Below are positions 8,797-17,699 of a stretch of DNA of 41,674 nt, in pieces; the stretch's first letter is position 1, and every line of letters begins with the position of its first letter. The stretch is taken from assembly GCA_023473255.1 (NCBI GenBank), contig JAMCYW010000028.1, positions 1 to 41,674 on the forward strand, given 5' to 3'. Both the position numbers and the translations under genes were made by a program. The stretch is from Candidatus Martarchaeota archaeon (GTDB lineage: Archaea > Micrarchaeota > Micrarchaeia > Micrarchaeales > Micrarchaeaceae). A model generated the notes under the pieces. The model did not search any database and was not told the origin of the DNA. It saw only the letters and a list, made by a program, of their open reading frames with translations.

Positions 8797-9669
8797 ATGC
8801 CGAAAGTATATAGGGTCAACAACAAGCTTGCAATCTACCTTCCAAACGAAGTAGTCTCAGAACTGGGCATAATTGACGGAGAAGAGGTAGATTTTCTAAA
8901 GTACAAGGACAAGTACTTCATATTTGCGAAGAAGAGCGACATAGCGGATTCCATACTCTCAAAGCGCGAGCCCACACAGCAGTCAGCAAAAGCCAATGAA
9001 GGGAAGCAGATATCGCCTGCCGAACTTGCAATACTGAAAAAACTGGACACCCTTAGATACAGCCAGCGCACGAAGAGCAGGGTCAACGACATGCTCGATC
9101 AGGGCGAGAAAGCTACGCTGCAGGCGCTGCTCAAGAAAAGGTATATATCGCTGTTCAAGAAGGGCAGCGACCCGGAGCCTTTATACGGCATAGAAAAAGA
9201 GATATACAATGCGTTCCTGATGCGCAAGAATGTCATGGCGCAGAAGGGCAAGGCCGCGCCTCAAGCATTTCAGGCAAGCCGCACAAAGTTCGATTATGCT
9301 GCGAGTGCCCAAGCTGCCAGCGCAACAGACAGCGAAGCGATAGAGCTGCTTCAGAAGCAGGGCTTCATAGTTCTGTCCAGCGAGACTGAAGCGGCAAATG
9401 TATCGGCAGCGTTGGAAGACAGCATACATCACGGGCTAATTCTCGGAACGCGTGCATTCAACAAGAAATTCTATGTAGTGACAAGGGGATACATAACGAA
9501 GAACACGTCAGCCATACTAAATATAATAAGGCAGAAGAGCATGAACGTCAAGGACATAGCGAATGAGGCAGGCCTTGAAGAGGACGGAGTGCGAGCGATA
9601 TTGTACATACTTGCGGAGAACGGAGAAGCTACTGAGCTTAGGAAAGACATATTCAAATCGGCCGAATAA
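8797..9669 (+). CDS. transcriptional regulator: N-terminal SpoVT/AbrB-like domain and C-terminal winged helix
   Basis: MPKVYRVNNKLAIYLPNEVVSELGIIDGEEVDFLKYKDKYFIF is a swapped-hairpin AbrB pattern. The C-terminus SAILNIIRQKSMNVKDIANEAGLEEDGVRAILYILAENGEATEL resembles wHTH. TATA-like AAAATATAAAA upstream. Confidence 0.75.
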   Translation: MPKVYRVNNKLAIYLPNEVVSELGIIDGEEVDFLKYKDKYFIFAKKSDIADSILSKREPTQQSAKANEGKQISPAELAILKKLDTLRYSQRTKSRVNDMLDQGEKATLQALLKKRYISLFKKGSDPEPLYGIEKEIYNAFLMRKNVMAQKGKAAPQAFQASRTKFDYAASAQAASATDSEAIELLQKQGFIVLSSETEAANVSAALEDSIHHGLILGTRAFNKKFYVVTRGYITKNTSAILNIIRQKSMNVKDIANEAGLEEDGVRAILYILAENGEATELRKDIFKSAE

Positions 9670-9674
9670 GGCGC

Positions 9675-9830
9675 TCACGCATATATGAAATGGTCTATTA
9701 TAAGTATTATGAAAGCGAACGCTACGACGAATCCTATAACTATCTTAGGGTTCACCTTCGGGCCTTTGCTGGGCGCATCGTAGAAACTCAATACTCCTGC
9801 CTGCGATTGCGGCGATGATAAGGATGCCAT
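9675..9830 (-). CDS. preprotein translocase subunit Sec61-beta (archaeal SecG/Sec-beta)
   Basis: 51-aa ORF, below the ORF-track cutoff: MASLSSPQSQAGVLSFYDAPSKGPKVNPKIVIGFVVAFAFIILIIDHFIYA. Matches the archaeal Sec61-beta pattern (GL.SFYD...GPKV.PK then one TM). Confidence 0.9.
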   Translation of the reverse strand: MASLSSPQSQAGVLSFYDAPSKGPKVNPKIVIGFVVAFAFIILIIDHFIYA

Positions 9831-9949
9831 TTTAACCAAGAGCTAATGTCTGTCAAACTTTTTATACCTTGCGCAAAAATCATGGCATTGCTCCAATAAG
9901 TAGAAAAAGGTTTTTAGCCTTTCAATACTATAGGGATTCCAGTGTTGCA

Positions 9950-10798
9950 ATGCGAATGTTATTAATCGTGCTTGCGCTTGCCATGCTGCTCTATACGGGC
10001 GCAGGCAATGCGTCTACCGTTACATTAGTCGGGTCGTGCCATGCGTCATTTAATGCTGGAGCTTCCAGTGGCGCCATAAGATTCACTATCTCAAATATTG
10101 GCAATGGCACTGCAAGTAACATTATCGCCGTGCCGCACATCGATGGTGCATCAACTAGCAATTTATCAGAGGCATACAGCCTGCTGGCTCCATTTTCAAA
10201 CCATACATTCAGCTTCACTCTCTACAACGCGTCGATTCCAGGGATTTATCCTGAATACTTTACAATAGAATATGCACAAGGGTCTGCGTCGGTGTTTGAG
10301 GTCTTCCCATGCCTGAGCGGCATAAAGGCAAATACTACGAGCCTGGTAAGCATAATAGGCATGTCAAGGAAAGGCAGCAAGATAATCGCAAACATATACA
10401 GCCTCTCATCTGAGCCTCTTAACGTTACGCTGTCTGCGGTAGCGCCGCCTAATATAGGAATTTCATCATCCAATATAACCGTGCTTATGGAGCCTAATAG
10501 CGAATACAATGCAACATTCAATATTACTTCAAGGAATATAACTAGTTACGGGTCGATTTCAAACGAATCATTCACGTTTTCCGTATTTATCTCATATATA
10601 AAGAACAATCTTCATTACTCGTCGCTTGGGGTAATGCATATACAGCAGAATGCTCCAGTTTCGCATCCGCTGCCTATATTCCTTATTGGGATAACGGCAA
10701 TATTCATAGCCGTAATAGCGCTGATAGCATTGTCTTTATTCAAGGGCAAGGGGCGCAAGAGCGTAGATAAAGAAGCAGCTGGTAAAGATGCTCGATAA
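9950..10798 (+). CDS. secreted/membrane-anchored protein with CARDB-like beta domains
   Basis: Signal peptide MLLIVLALAMLLYTGAGNA, beta-rich region with many N-x-S/T, C-terminal TM and basic tail. An upstream TTG start at 9869 is possible. Confidence 0.65.
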   Translation: MRMLLIVLALAMLLYTGAGNASTVTLVGSCHASFNAGASSGAIRFTISNIGNGTASNIIAVPHIDGASTSNLSEAYSLLAPFSNHTFSFTLYNASIPGIYPEYFTIEYAQGSASVFEVFPCLSGIKANTTSLVSIIGMSRKGSKIIANIYSLSSEPLNVTLSAVAPPNIGISSSNITVLMEPNSEYNATFNITSRNITSYGSISNESFTFSVFISYIKNNLHYSSLGVMHIQQNAPVSHPLPIFLIGITAIFIAVIALIALSLFKGKGRKSVDKEAAGKDAR

Positions 10799-11471
10799 TA
10801 GACATCCGTACATAAGCGTTGTCATACCTACGCTCAATGAAGGCAAGAACATAGGCAAGGCAATATCTGGCGTAAAGCTGATGCTTAAAAACTACAGGTA
10901 TGAAATACTGGTTATAGACAAGCATTCTACCGACAATACTGTAAGCGTATCAAAAGCAATGGGCGCACGCATACTGTATGAAGATAAGGGCAAGGGTTTT
11001 GCACTGATAAAGGGCTTCGGGGAAGCAAAAGGGAAAATAATAATATCGATGGATGCAGACCTTTCGCACAGGCCAAATGAGCTTAAGCTGCTTATAGCGG
11101 CAATAGAAGCCGGATACGACATATGCATGGGGTCTAGATTTCTTATAGGAGGGGGATCGGACGACATGCCGCTGTTCAGGAAGCTCGGCAATAAGGCATT
11201 CGTGCTTCTCGTAAACATCATATACCGGGCGAACTATACAGACCTATGCTACGGATATAGGAGCATGAACCGGGAGGCTTTCAAGAAGGTGCATCTTACG
11301 TCTAATGGCTTCGGGATAGAAACCGAGATAAGCATAAAGGCGAAGAAGGCAGGCCTTAAGATAATAGAAGTGCCCAGCTATGAGAAGAAAAGAACATACG
11401 GGGTGGGAAAGCTGCGCTCCTTCAGCGACGGCTATGCCATACTGAAGACTATATTTGGAAACATCGGATAA
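10788..11471 (+). CDS. GT2 family glycosyltransferase (dolichol-phosphate mannosyltransferase-like)
   Basis: ISVVIPTLNEGKNIGKAISGV, DKHSTDNTV, ISMDADLSHRP, GSRFLIGGGSDDMP. Overlaps the preceding CDS end. Confidence 0.92.
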   Translation: MLDNRHPYISVVIPTLNEGKNIGKAISGVKLMLKNYRYEILVIDKHSTDNTVSVSKAMGARILYEDKGKGFALIKGFGEAKGKIIISMDADLSHRPNELKLLIAAIEAGYDICMGSRFLIGGGSDDMPLFRKLGNKAFVLLVNIIYRANYTDLCYGYRSMNREAFKKVHLTSNGFGIETEISIKAKKAGLKIIEVPSYEKKRTYGVGKLRSFSDGYAILKTIFGNIG

Positions 11472-11486
11472 CCTGCCATATAATAA

Positions 11487-11963
11487 TCAAATGGTCGCAT
11501 TCTGCCTTTCTATGTAATAAAGCCCGTATTCTACCCCTGAAGGCGGATAAATATCTGTCCTTATGGCTTTCAGCGCAGTATGGTTTTGTATATAGCTGCA
11601 TGTAGACTCTATGGGGCCAAGGACGCTGCACCAATAGCCTACATCAAGCACGAAGCAAGGATATTCGTCTGCGTATTCGGAATAAAGCCTGCCGTTAAGG
11701 AGATTGCCTATCTGCGTAGCAGATTTGCCGTTGACATTGAAGAGCGTAGGGTCTGCAGTGAAGACAAGGCATGAATCTGGTATGAGGTAACTTGAGTTGT
11801 ATACGAAGTTCTCGTAGAACCTTGCCCCACCTGCCTGAGGTATGCTTGAAGGGCTGATTGAAAGCGGCATTATAAAAGATGAGAATGCATATGCCACGAG
11901 GAGCAGCGCCGCTGCTGCTATGACAAGCTGTAAATCCGTTTTATTATTGTGCATGCTGATCAT
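11487..11963 (-). CDS. small single-TM membrane protein, hypothetical
   Basis: One N-terminal TM and an extracellular-looking Cys- and sequon-bearing domain. Start overlaps the end of the upstream PMT-like gene. Confidence 0.6.
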   Translation of the reverse strand: MISMHNNKTDLQLVIAAAALLLVAYAFSSFIMPLSISPSSIPQAGGARFYENFVYNSSYLIPDSCLVFTADPTLFNVNGKSATQIGNLLNGRLYSEYADEYPCFVLDVGYWCSVLGPIESTCSYIQNHTALKAIRTDIYPPSGVEYGLYYIERQNATI

Positions 11964-13254
11964 CCATATTTTTGCGCTTTGGCCTTCCAAGCGATATCAA
12001 TGTTTCCATTCCGAACCCTGCGAATATGCTTGCCTGTGCAATCAGGCTTAGCATGAATCTCCAATCAACTCCGTATACAACGCTGCCTGCGTAGAATGCC
12101 GTATAAATCAGGAAGAATGCCAGGAACCAAATGCCAAGCGCCAAAAGCTCCCTTCGCTTCCTAAGTATAAACATCGATATGGCGCCGAATATCCCAAATG
12201 CGGTGAATATTATGGGCTGCATCACGTAATCAGATTTATACGCGTCGAACCAGAAGAAGAAATTGCTGCATATGTTTGCGCCGAAGTTCTGCAGGTTTAT
12301 TGCGCTTTTCGCCACTACCGTGTATCGCAGGTTGCAGCTCTCCTGCACATATGCCCCTTGGAATCCGAAGGAGCCGCCGACGAGCTCGCTGTGCGCAAAC
12401 CCGAGCTCAGGCGATATCGCCATTGCAAAGACAAGCAGCATTACGAGAGCCTTTGTATTGAAGAGGTTATCCTTTACCATCGATATGTTGGCTTTTATAG
12501 ATGGCATTATGCCTTTATTGTCTAGAACCACATACATAAAAGGGATGACAACGAGATACACGACGGCATCTACCTTCATGTATGCGAGCAACGAAAGAGA
12601 AAAGAGCGCCAACCCGAACGTCCAAAGGGTTTTCTTTCTTAAGAAGATCAGCATGCAAAATATCGATATGAGCGAGTAAGCCAGCATCGTCATGTCTGAC
12701 GTTGTAGGCATGGCCCATACGAGCATGACTGGCGACAGGGCGATGAAGAGCTCAGAAAGCAGCGCTATCCTGCGCTTGCCGAAAAGCACAAGCGCAGAAA
12801 GATATGTGAATGCGACTGCAATGGCGCTCAGTGCAAAATTCGTATAATATGCCGAATACCTGTGTACCCCAAGGATTAAGAAACCGATGGCAAGGTTGAA
12901 CGATTCGCCTATGGGCTCATGGAATATCTCTCCGGAAAAGCATGACGTCATAGTTCCATAGTTGCACATCCATGCCTGGCCTGTATGCAGCAGGTCGAGA
13001 GCCATAGCCTGATATATTGCGTCGTCGAAGAAGAGCTGCTGCGTAGGCTTGACTATCATAATCTCAAGCACCACGAAGGCGAGAACAATGACCACCATGA
13101 GCAGGACGTGCATCCTGTCCAATCCATAGTTTGAAAGCACTGAACGTATGTCCTTCCTCGATTTCACAGCTGCTATAATCGTGCCTGCCAGAGACGCCAG
13201 TATGCCGAAAGTGAACAGGTACTCCTGCAGGCCTGGCGATATGGCAACCATCAT
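11944..13254 (-). CDS. polytopic ArnT/PMT-like (GT39-type) glycosyltransferase
   Basis: FDDAIYQAMALDLLHTGQAWMC (early loop acidic motif FDDAIY), HRYSAYYTNFALSAIAVAFTYLSALVLFG, multiple TMs. Confidence 0.7.
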   Translation of the reverse strand: MMVAISPGLQEYLFTFGILASLAGTIIAAVKSRKDIRSVLSNYGLDRMHVLLMVVIVLAFVVLEIMIVKPTQQLFFDDAIYQAMALDLLHTGQAWMCNYGTMTSCFSGEIFHEPIGESFNLAIGFLILGVHRYSAYYTNFALSAIAVAFTYLSALVLFGKRRIALLSELFIALSPVMLVWAMPTTSDMTMLAYSLISIFCMLIFLRKKTLWTFGLALFSLSLLAYMKVDAVVYLVVIPFMYVVLDNKGIMPSIKANISMVKDNLFNTKALVMLLVFAMAISPELGFAHSELVGGSFGFQGAYVQESCNLRYTVVAKSAINLQNFGANICSNFFFWFDAYKSDYVMQPIIFTAFGIFGAISMFILRKRRELLALGIWFLAFFLIYTAFYAGSVVYGVDWRFMLSLIAQASIFAGFGMETLISLGRPKRKNMDDQHAQ

Positions 13255-14969
13255 ATACCTCTCTTGTTGGTTACAGTTATGCCGTTTATGAACATGTATT
13301 TAGTATTGGTCTTCTTCATGGTGAGCAGTGCATCTTCTGGGTTAAGCACTATTGGCATACCGTGTATGTTGAAGCTGGTGTTCAGCACTATGCCAAGGCC
13401 CTGGTTCTTTTTCACCGCTTCCAAGACCTTTGCATACAAGGGGTTTTCGCCTCCTACTGCCTGCGGCCTTGCGGTCCAGTCAACGTTTACAGTGGATTTT
13501 GCAATGTGCTTAGCATCGGCATTAACGGGATACGCCATAGTCATGTACTTATCGATGCCCTTCGAATCGTATTTGACTACAGAGCTTATATCGGATTCGA
13601 GTATGGAAGGTGCGAACGGCTGGAACCACTCCCTTCGTTTAACGTAGAGGTTCAGCCTGTCTTTGACGGAATCAGAACTGCTCGATGCAATAATGCTCCT
13701 GTCGCCCAGCGCCCTGGGCCCGTACTCCATCCTTCCCTGGAACCAGAAGACGTAATTGTCATTTGCTATGAGCTCTGCGGCATGCTTCGCCTGATCCTCA
13801 GGATTCTCCTTTTCGTATTGGAACTGCCTATCGGATTTTATTACGCTCTCCGTCTGCTCTTCAGTGTACGCATCGCCAAGATATGCATCGAACTTGTATT
13901 TGGCATTTCCCGTAAGCATATGGTGGGCATATAGTGCGCTTCCAAGCGCTATGCCTCCATCTCCCATATGTGGGAATACATACCAATGCTTCAGCGCTTC
14001 AAGCCTCCTGAGCTTCATGTTTGATTTGATGTTGGAAAATGTGCCTCCGGCGAACGCCACGTCGCCTATGTTGAACCTGTCTATCGAATTGCTCACGAAT
14101 TTCATCAGCACGTTTTCGAAGAGCTGCTGGGCCATGTATGCGGTCTGTTCCCGCGGCAGCTGCCATGCAGTCCTTTGCAGCATGTTGAACTGCTTGCCAG
14201 GGCCGTATTTGGCATTCATGCTCGTGCCATGGACGCTGAAATATTCCCTGAACTTATTTTCTTCAAACGTGAACGGGTACGAGTAGTCCGCCATAGCCAT
14301 TATTTTGCCCTCGTCCTCCAGTTCGCGCATGCCTAATATATTCGTTACCTGTTCGTAGAATATGCCTATTGAATCCCTAGCATTTATCTTGACATGCCTT
14401 TCAAGCTTCCCATTATCAAATATGCTTACAGATCCGGATAGCCCGTCCCCCAATCCATCTACGGTTATTACGAGCGCCTTGCTGAACGGCGATGTGAAGG
14501 CTGCGGTTGCGGCATGTGCTGTGTGGTGCTCTACTACGTGCAGCCTAAAATCCTTAAATCCCATATGCCTCAATTTCCTTGCTATTATGCTGCTGCTTAT
14601 CTCTCTGCATAGCGGCAATATGCCTATAGACGTCATTCCATATTTTAGTTCATGCCTGAAGTTGTCGAATTGCGGCTTGGGTATCTTCCTGCGCCTGAAA
14701 AGGTAGTATTTTTCCTTCATGCCCGGGTATATTCTTTCCAGGGTCTTAGTAAATTCAGTAGTGCTATACGCTATGTGCTTTATCTCAGAGGGCTTGAGCT
14801 TGGCATATGACAGTGCGGCAGTTATGGCATTATAAGGGAATTTTACCTCCAGTTTCCTTTTGGTAAACCTCTCCTCGTTTGCAGCGTAAACTACCCTGTT
14901 ATCTTCAACCAGAGCTGCCCCGGCGTCATGGCCGTCCCAAATGCCTAAAACATACATAATATCAGCCAA
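13251..14969 (-). CDS. carbamoyltransferase (NodU/CmcH/TobZ family)
   Basis: VLGIWDGHDAGAALVEDNRVVYAANEERFTKRK, EHHTAHAATAAFTSPF, WFQGRMEYGPRALGDRSII, LNTSFNIHGMPIV. 4-bp overlap with the next gene. ATG at 14957 also possible. Confidence 0.95.
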   Translation of the reverse strand: MADIMYVLGIWDGHDAGAALVEDNRVVYAANEERFTKRKLEVKFPYNAITAALSYAKLKPSEIKHIAYSTTEFTKTLERIYPGMKEKYYLFRRRKIPKPQFDNFRHELKYGMTSIGILPLCREISSSIIARKLRHMGFKDFRLHVVEHHTAHAATAAFTSPFSKALVITVDGLGDGLSGSVSIFDNGKLERHVKINARDSIGIFYEQVTNILGMRELEDEGKIMAMADYSYPFTFEENKFREYFSVHGTSMNAKYGPGKQFNMLQRTAWQLPREQTAYMAQQLFENVLMKFVSNSIDRFNIGDVAFAGGTFSNIKSNMKLRRLEALKHWYVFPHMGDGGIALGSALYAHHMLTGNAKYKFDAYLGDAYTEEQTESVIKSDRQFQYEKENPEDQAKHAAELIANDNYVFWFQGRMEYGPRALGDRSIIASSSSDSVKDRLNLYVKRREWFQPFAPSILESDISSVVKYDSKGIDKYMTMAYPVNADAKHIAKSTVNVDWTARPQAVGGENPLYAKVLEAVKKNQGLGIVLNTSFNIHGMPIVLNPEDALLTMKKTNTKYMFINGITVTNKRGI

Positions 14970-15109
14970 ATCAAAACAGTAAATGATTATGCGATAAACA
15001 GTTTATAAACCTATACTAAAGCACATAAGCCTGCAATAATTTCAGAAGCATAGAAAAGTATTTATATGTGGCATATTCATAAATATTGAAAACCCGAAAG
15101 AGTGTTAAT

Positions 15110-15502
15110 ATGAAATTTTTAGATGGCGTTTTGATGGGCATGGCAATGACCACGACCCATAAATATTTTAGGATGCTGATGCTGTTGGCCGCGATAGGCT
15201 CATTTGCTACGGTGCTCAGCAGTGCAGGGAACAGCCTTACAAGCAACGTACTGGCGCCAATCTGCGCAGTGTACGGTGCTGTGCATTCTGCGATATTTAT
15301 ACTTGGCCTTACGCTAATGATATTAGGAGGTGCGCTATACGCAGGTTCGCATATGATGCCAGGGACAAGCAAAGGCACTCTCCAGGGATACGGAATGGGT
15401 ATGATACTCGGCGGCGTAATAGGCGTTGTAATAGCTATTGCATCTCCTTACATATTGGGGCTGATTACTAGCAACAACAATATAACTGCCCAGTGCTCTT
15501 AG
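15110..15502 (+). CDS. VirB2/TrbC-like pilin candidate (small polytopic membrane protein)
   Basis: N-terminal hydrophobic segment, then VYGAVHSAIFILGLTLMILGGALYAGSHMMPG..LQGYGMGMILGGVIGVVIAIASPYIL (two TM with a short polar Gly-rich link, as in VirB2/TrbC). First gene of the locus. Confidence 0.6.
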   Translation: MKFLDGVLMGMAMTTTHKYFRMLMLLAAIGSFATVLSSAGNSLTSNVLAPICAVYGAVHSAIFILGLTLMILGGALYAGSHMMPGTSKGTLQGYGMGMILGGVIGVVIAIASPYILGLITSNNNITAQCS

Positions 15503-15556
15503 CAACAATATAACTTCCCAGTGCTCTTAGCAACAATATAACTGCCCAGTGCTCTT
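15470..15556 (+). repeat. three tandem copies of a 28-bp unit AGCAACAATATAACT(G/T)CCCAGTGCTCTT (first copy 31 bp)
   Basis: Read directly: 15470..15500, 15501..15528 and 15529..15556. Covers the 3' end and stop of the pilin-like gene. Confidence 0.95.
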
Positions 15557-15582
15557 CTTAATGAGCGGGCATAGCGCGCTTT

Positions 15583-15609
15583 TGTGGGATTTGCAATCCC
15601 ACATTTTTT
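15583..15609 (+). terminator. hairpin plus T-run terminator candidate
   Basis: TGTGGGATT TGC AATCCCACA TTTTTT: 9-bp perfect inverted repeat followed by 6 T, between two co-directional genes. Confidence 0.75.
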
Positions 15610-15632
15610 AAATCCTAGCTGCTATTATTATT

Positions 15633-16379
15633 ATGTCTGTGATAGCCTTGAAGAACATACTTGCTTATGCATATGAGACATACATGCAGAACATAAAGTA
15701 CATACTGCTCTTTTCACTCTCATTTGTCATAGCGTTTATCATACCTGTATTCGCTGCATTCCCTACATACAATGATGCAGGCGCAATATTCATAAGGACT
15801 GCAAGCGTATACTCAAATTTCAACCTTTTGGACATAGCCGTGATAGTGGTGTCAACACTCTTTTCGCTTCTGTTCCTGAGCTTTGCGGTCGTTGCAATAA
15901 CAACTATAATAAAGCACAAGCGCACAAGCACAAGGATAACAAAAGAGATAATAGAAGGATTGGAATCATACACCGGCAGGGTGTTTGCCGTGGTGCTCCT
16001 TTTTACTTTTGCATTAATGGCGGTAAACGTGCTTTCGTATTCTACGCATTATTCGGGTCTGCTGACCGCTGTCATCGGGCTTGCGCTTACCCCGTTTCTG
16101 ATATACGCGCCATATTCAATAGTAATTGATGAAAACAGGGTAGGCAGATCAATAAAGGCGAGTGCAAAATTCTTCTTCAAGCGCTTCGACTACTTCCTGA
16201 TATGGCTCTTGACTGCGATAATACTGCTGAGCATAGTGGATTTTGTATTTATAACCTTGAGCGGGACTATGCTATCAAGGTATCTTGTGCTGGTGGTGGA
16301 TTCCGTATTTGTGCTTCCATTCCTTGTTGTCCTCCAGGCCGAGATGTATATGCGCAGGTTTGCCATGCTCAATAGGTAA
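15633..16379 (+). CDS. polytopic membrane protein (DUF7847/UPF0259-like)
   Basis: About 6 TM segments and IDENRVGRSIKASAKFFFKRFDYFLIWLL. Family assignment tentative. Confidence 0.65.
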   Translation: MSVIALKNILAYAYETYMQNIKYILLFSLSFVIAFIIPVFAAFPTYNDAGAIFIRTASVYSNFNLLDIAVIVVSTLFSLLFLSFAVVAITTIIKHKRTSTRITKEIIEGLESYTGRVFAVVLLFTFALMAVNVLSYSTHYSGLLTAVIGLALTPFLIYAPYSIVIDENRVGRSIKASAKFFFKRFDYFLIWLLTAIILLSIVDFVFITLSGTMLSRYLVLVVDSVFVLPFLVVLQAEMYMRRFAMLNR

Positions 16380-16407
16380 TAAAAATCTTTATTGCTAAAG
16401 TGTAAGC

Positions 16408-17679
16408 ATGCCGAATAGGCGCATTGGCATGTTACTTGCCATGGTATTGCTTGCAGCGCTTCCAGCCGGCGCTATCGCCGGATCCGCGATTTCCTCTTCA
16501 AGCGTTACGAATTCATTGCAGAATTCATACTGCATAATAACCCAATCTTATAATACGCCAATAGGCGCCTGCATAATGAGCGCCCTGCCAATCGCGCTGA
16601 TAGGCATACTGCTTTCTATGATGCTAATAGCCGTCTCATACATGTTGGGAGAGGTATTCAACATAAGCAATCTGAAAGGGTGGTACAAGGGCGAACTTTG
16701 GGAGGTGGCAAAAAGCGTTGCAATAATAGTAATAATATTTGCGGTGCTCGTCATAATGAGCGGCATAGCCGCCACGCTTTATGGGCTGCCGTACAGTACA
16801 TCGCTGACAGGTAACCAAGTGAGTGCATCCGGCATAGTGCTCAACAATCTTGTAGGGGTATATACTGCCACAATGAATGATTACATCGTGCCTCAATATT
16901 CTGTTGTCAACGGGGCTCTCAACGGCATGATAGGCCTGTCGCTTGCCGTAGGCGCGCTCAAAAGTTTTACATATTCCCTATACTTTCCAATACCGATACC
17001 ATTCGCAGGATCGCTGGATTTTGGCTCTACTGGAAGCATATACAAGAGCAGCGTAATAGAATCGCTTGCAGCAGCGCCTAACCTGTCATTTGTGGTAGAC
17101 ATAATATCGCTGATTATAATACCTATAGAAATACTATTTTCTCTTCTGAGCGCGTATTTCATAGATATAGCTGCCATAGGCTTATCGGTATTTCTTCCTA
17201 TAGGAATAGTCCTAAGGGCAATTCCGTTCCTAAGGGGAATAGGTGGCACCATGATTGGCATAGGGATAATGATATCATTGATATTCCCATCCCTATTGCT
17301 GCTATTCAACATTCCTGTATCTAGCCTCATGGTGGGCCCCACTCCGACTGCCCAACCCGCATATTCGTGCAGCAGCAGCAACTACGTCTACTGCCTTATC
17401 ATGAACTTTATCAGTACGACTACAAATACCATACTGGGTGCGATAAAGAATATGGGATATTCGCTTACTGGAGCATATTACGGGCTGGCAACGTTTTTCT
17501 CGTCGCCGCCAAGCATATTCCCTGCGCTTAATTACATAACTGGCGAAGTAGAACAGGTCATACTGCAGTTCATACTGCTCATACTGGACATAATAATAAC
17601 GATTACGATCGGCAATTCAATAGCAAAGATGCTGGGCGGAAAGGTGCGCCTCGGGATAGGTAAATTTAAAGTTGCATGA
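16408..17679 (+). CDS. VirB6/TrbL-like polytopic membrane protein, paralog 1
   Basis: Signal peptide, YMLGEVFNISNLKGWYKGELWEVAKS, GIVLRAIPFLRGIGGTMIGIGIMISLIFP. Confidence 0.7.
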   Translation: MPNRRIGMLLAMVLLAALPAGAIAGSAISSSSVTNSLQNSYCIITQSYNTPIGACIMSALPIALIGILLSMMLIAVSYMLGEVFNISNLKGWYKGELWEVAKSVAIIVIIFAVLVIMSGIAATLYGLPYSTSLTGNQVSASGIVLNNLVGVYTATMNDYIVPQYSVVNGALNGMIGLSLAVGALKSFTYSLYFPIPIPFAGSLDFGSTGSIYKSSVIESLAAAPNLSFVVDIISLIIIPIEILFSLLSAYFIDIAAIGLSVFLPIGIVLRAIPFLRGIGGTMIGIGIMISLIFPSLLLLFNIPVSSLMVGPTPTAQPAYSCSSSNYVYCLIMNFISTTTNTILGAIKNMGYSLTGAYYGLATFFSSPPSIFPALNYITGEVEQVILQFILLILDIIITITIGNSIAKMLGGKVRLGIGKFKVA

Positions 17680-17699
17680 ATAATAAATTATGATAATGG

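Noticed and set aside
15470-15556. Tandem 28-bp units as a CRISPR array.
   Set aside because: Units are directly contiguous with no spacers and belong to the coding tail of a gene.
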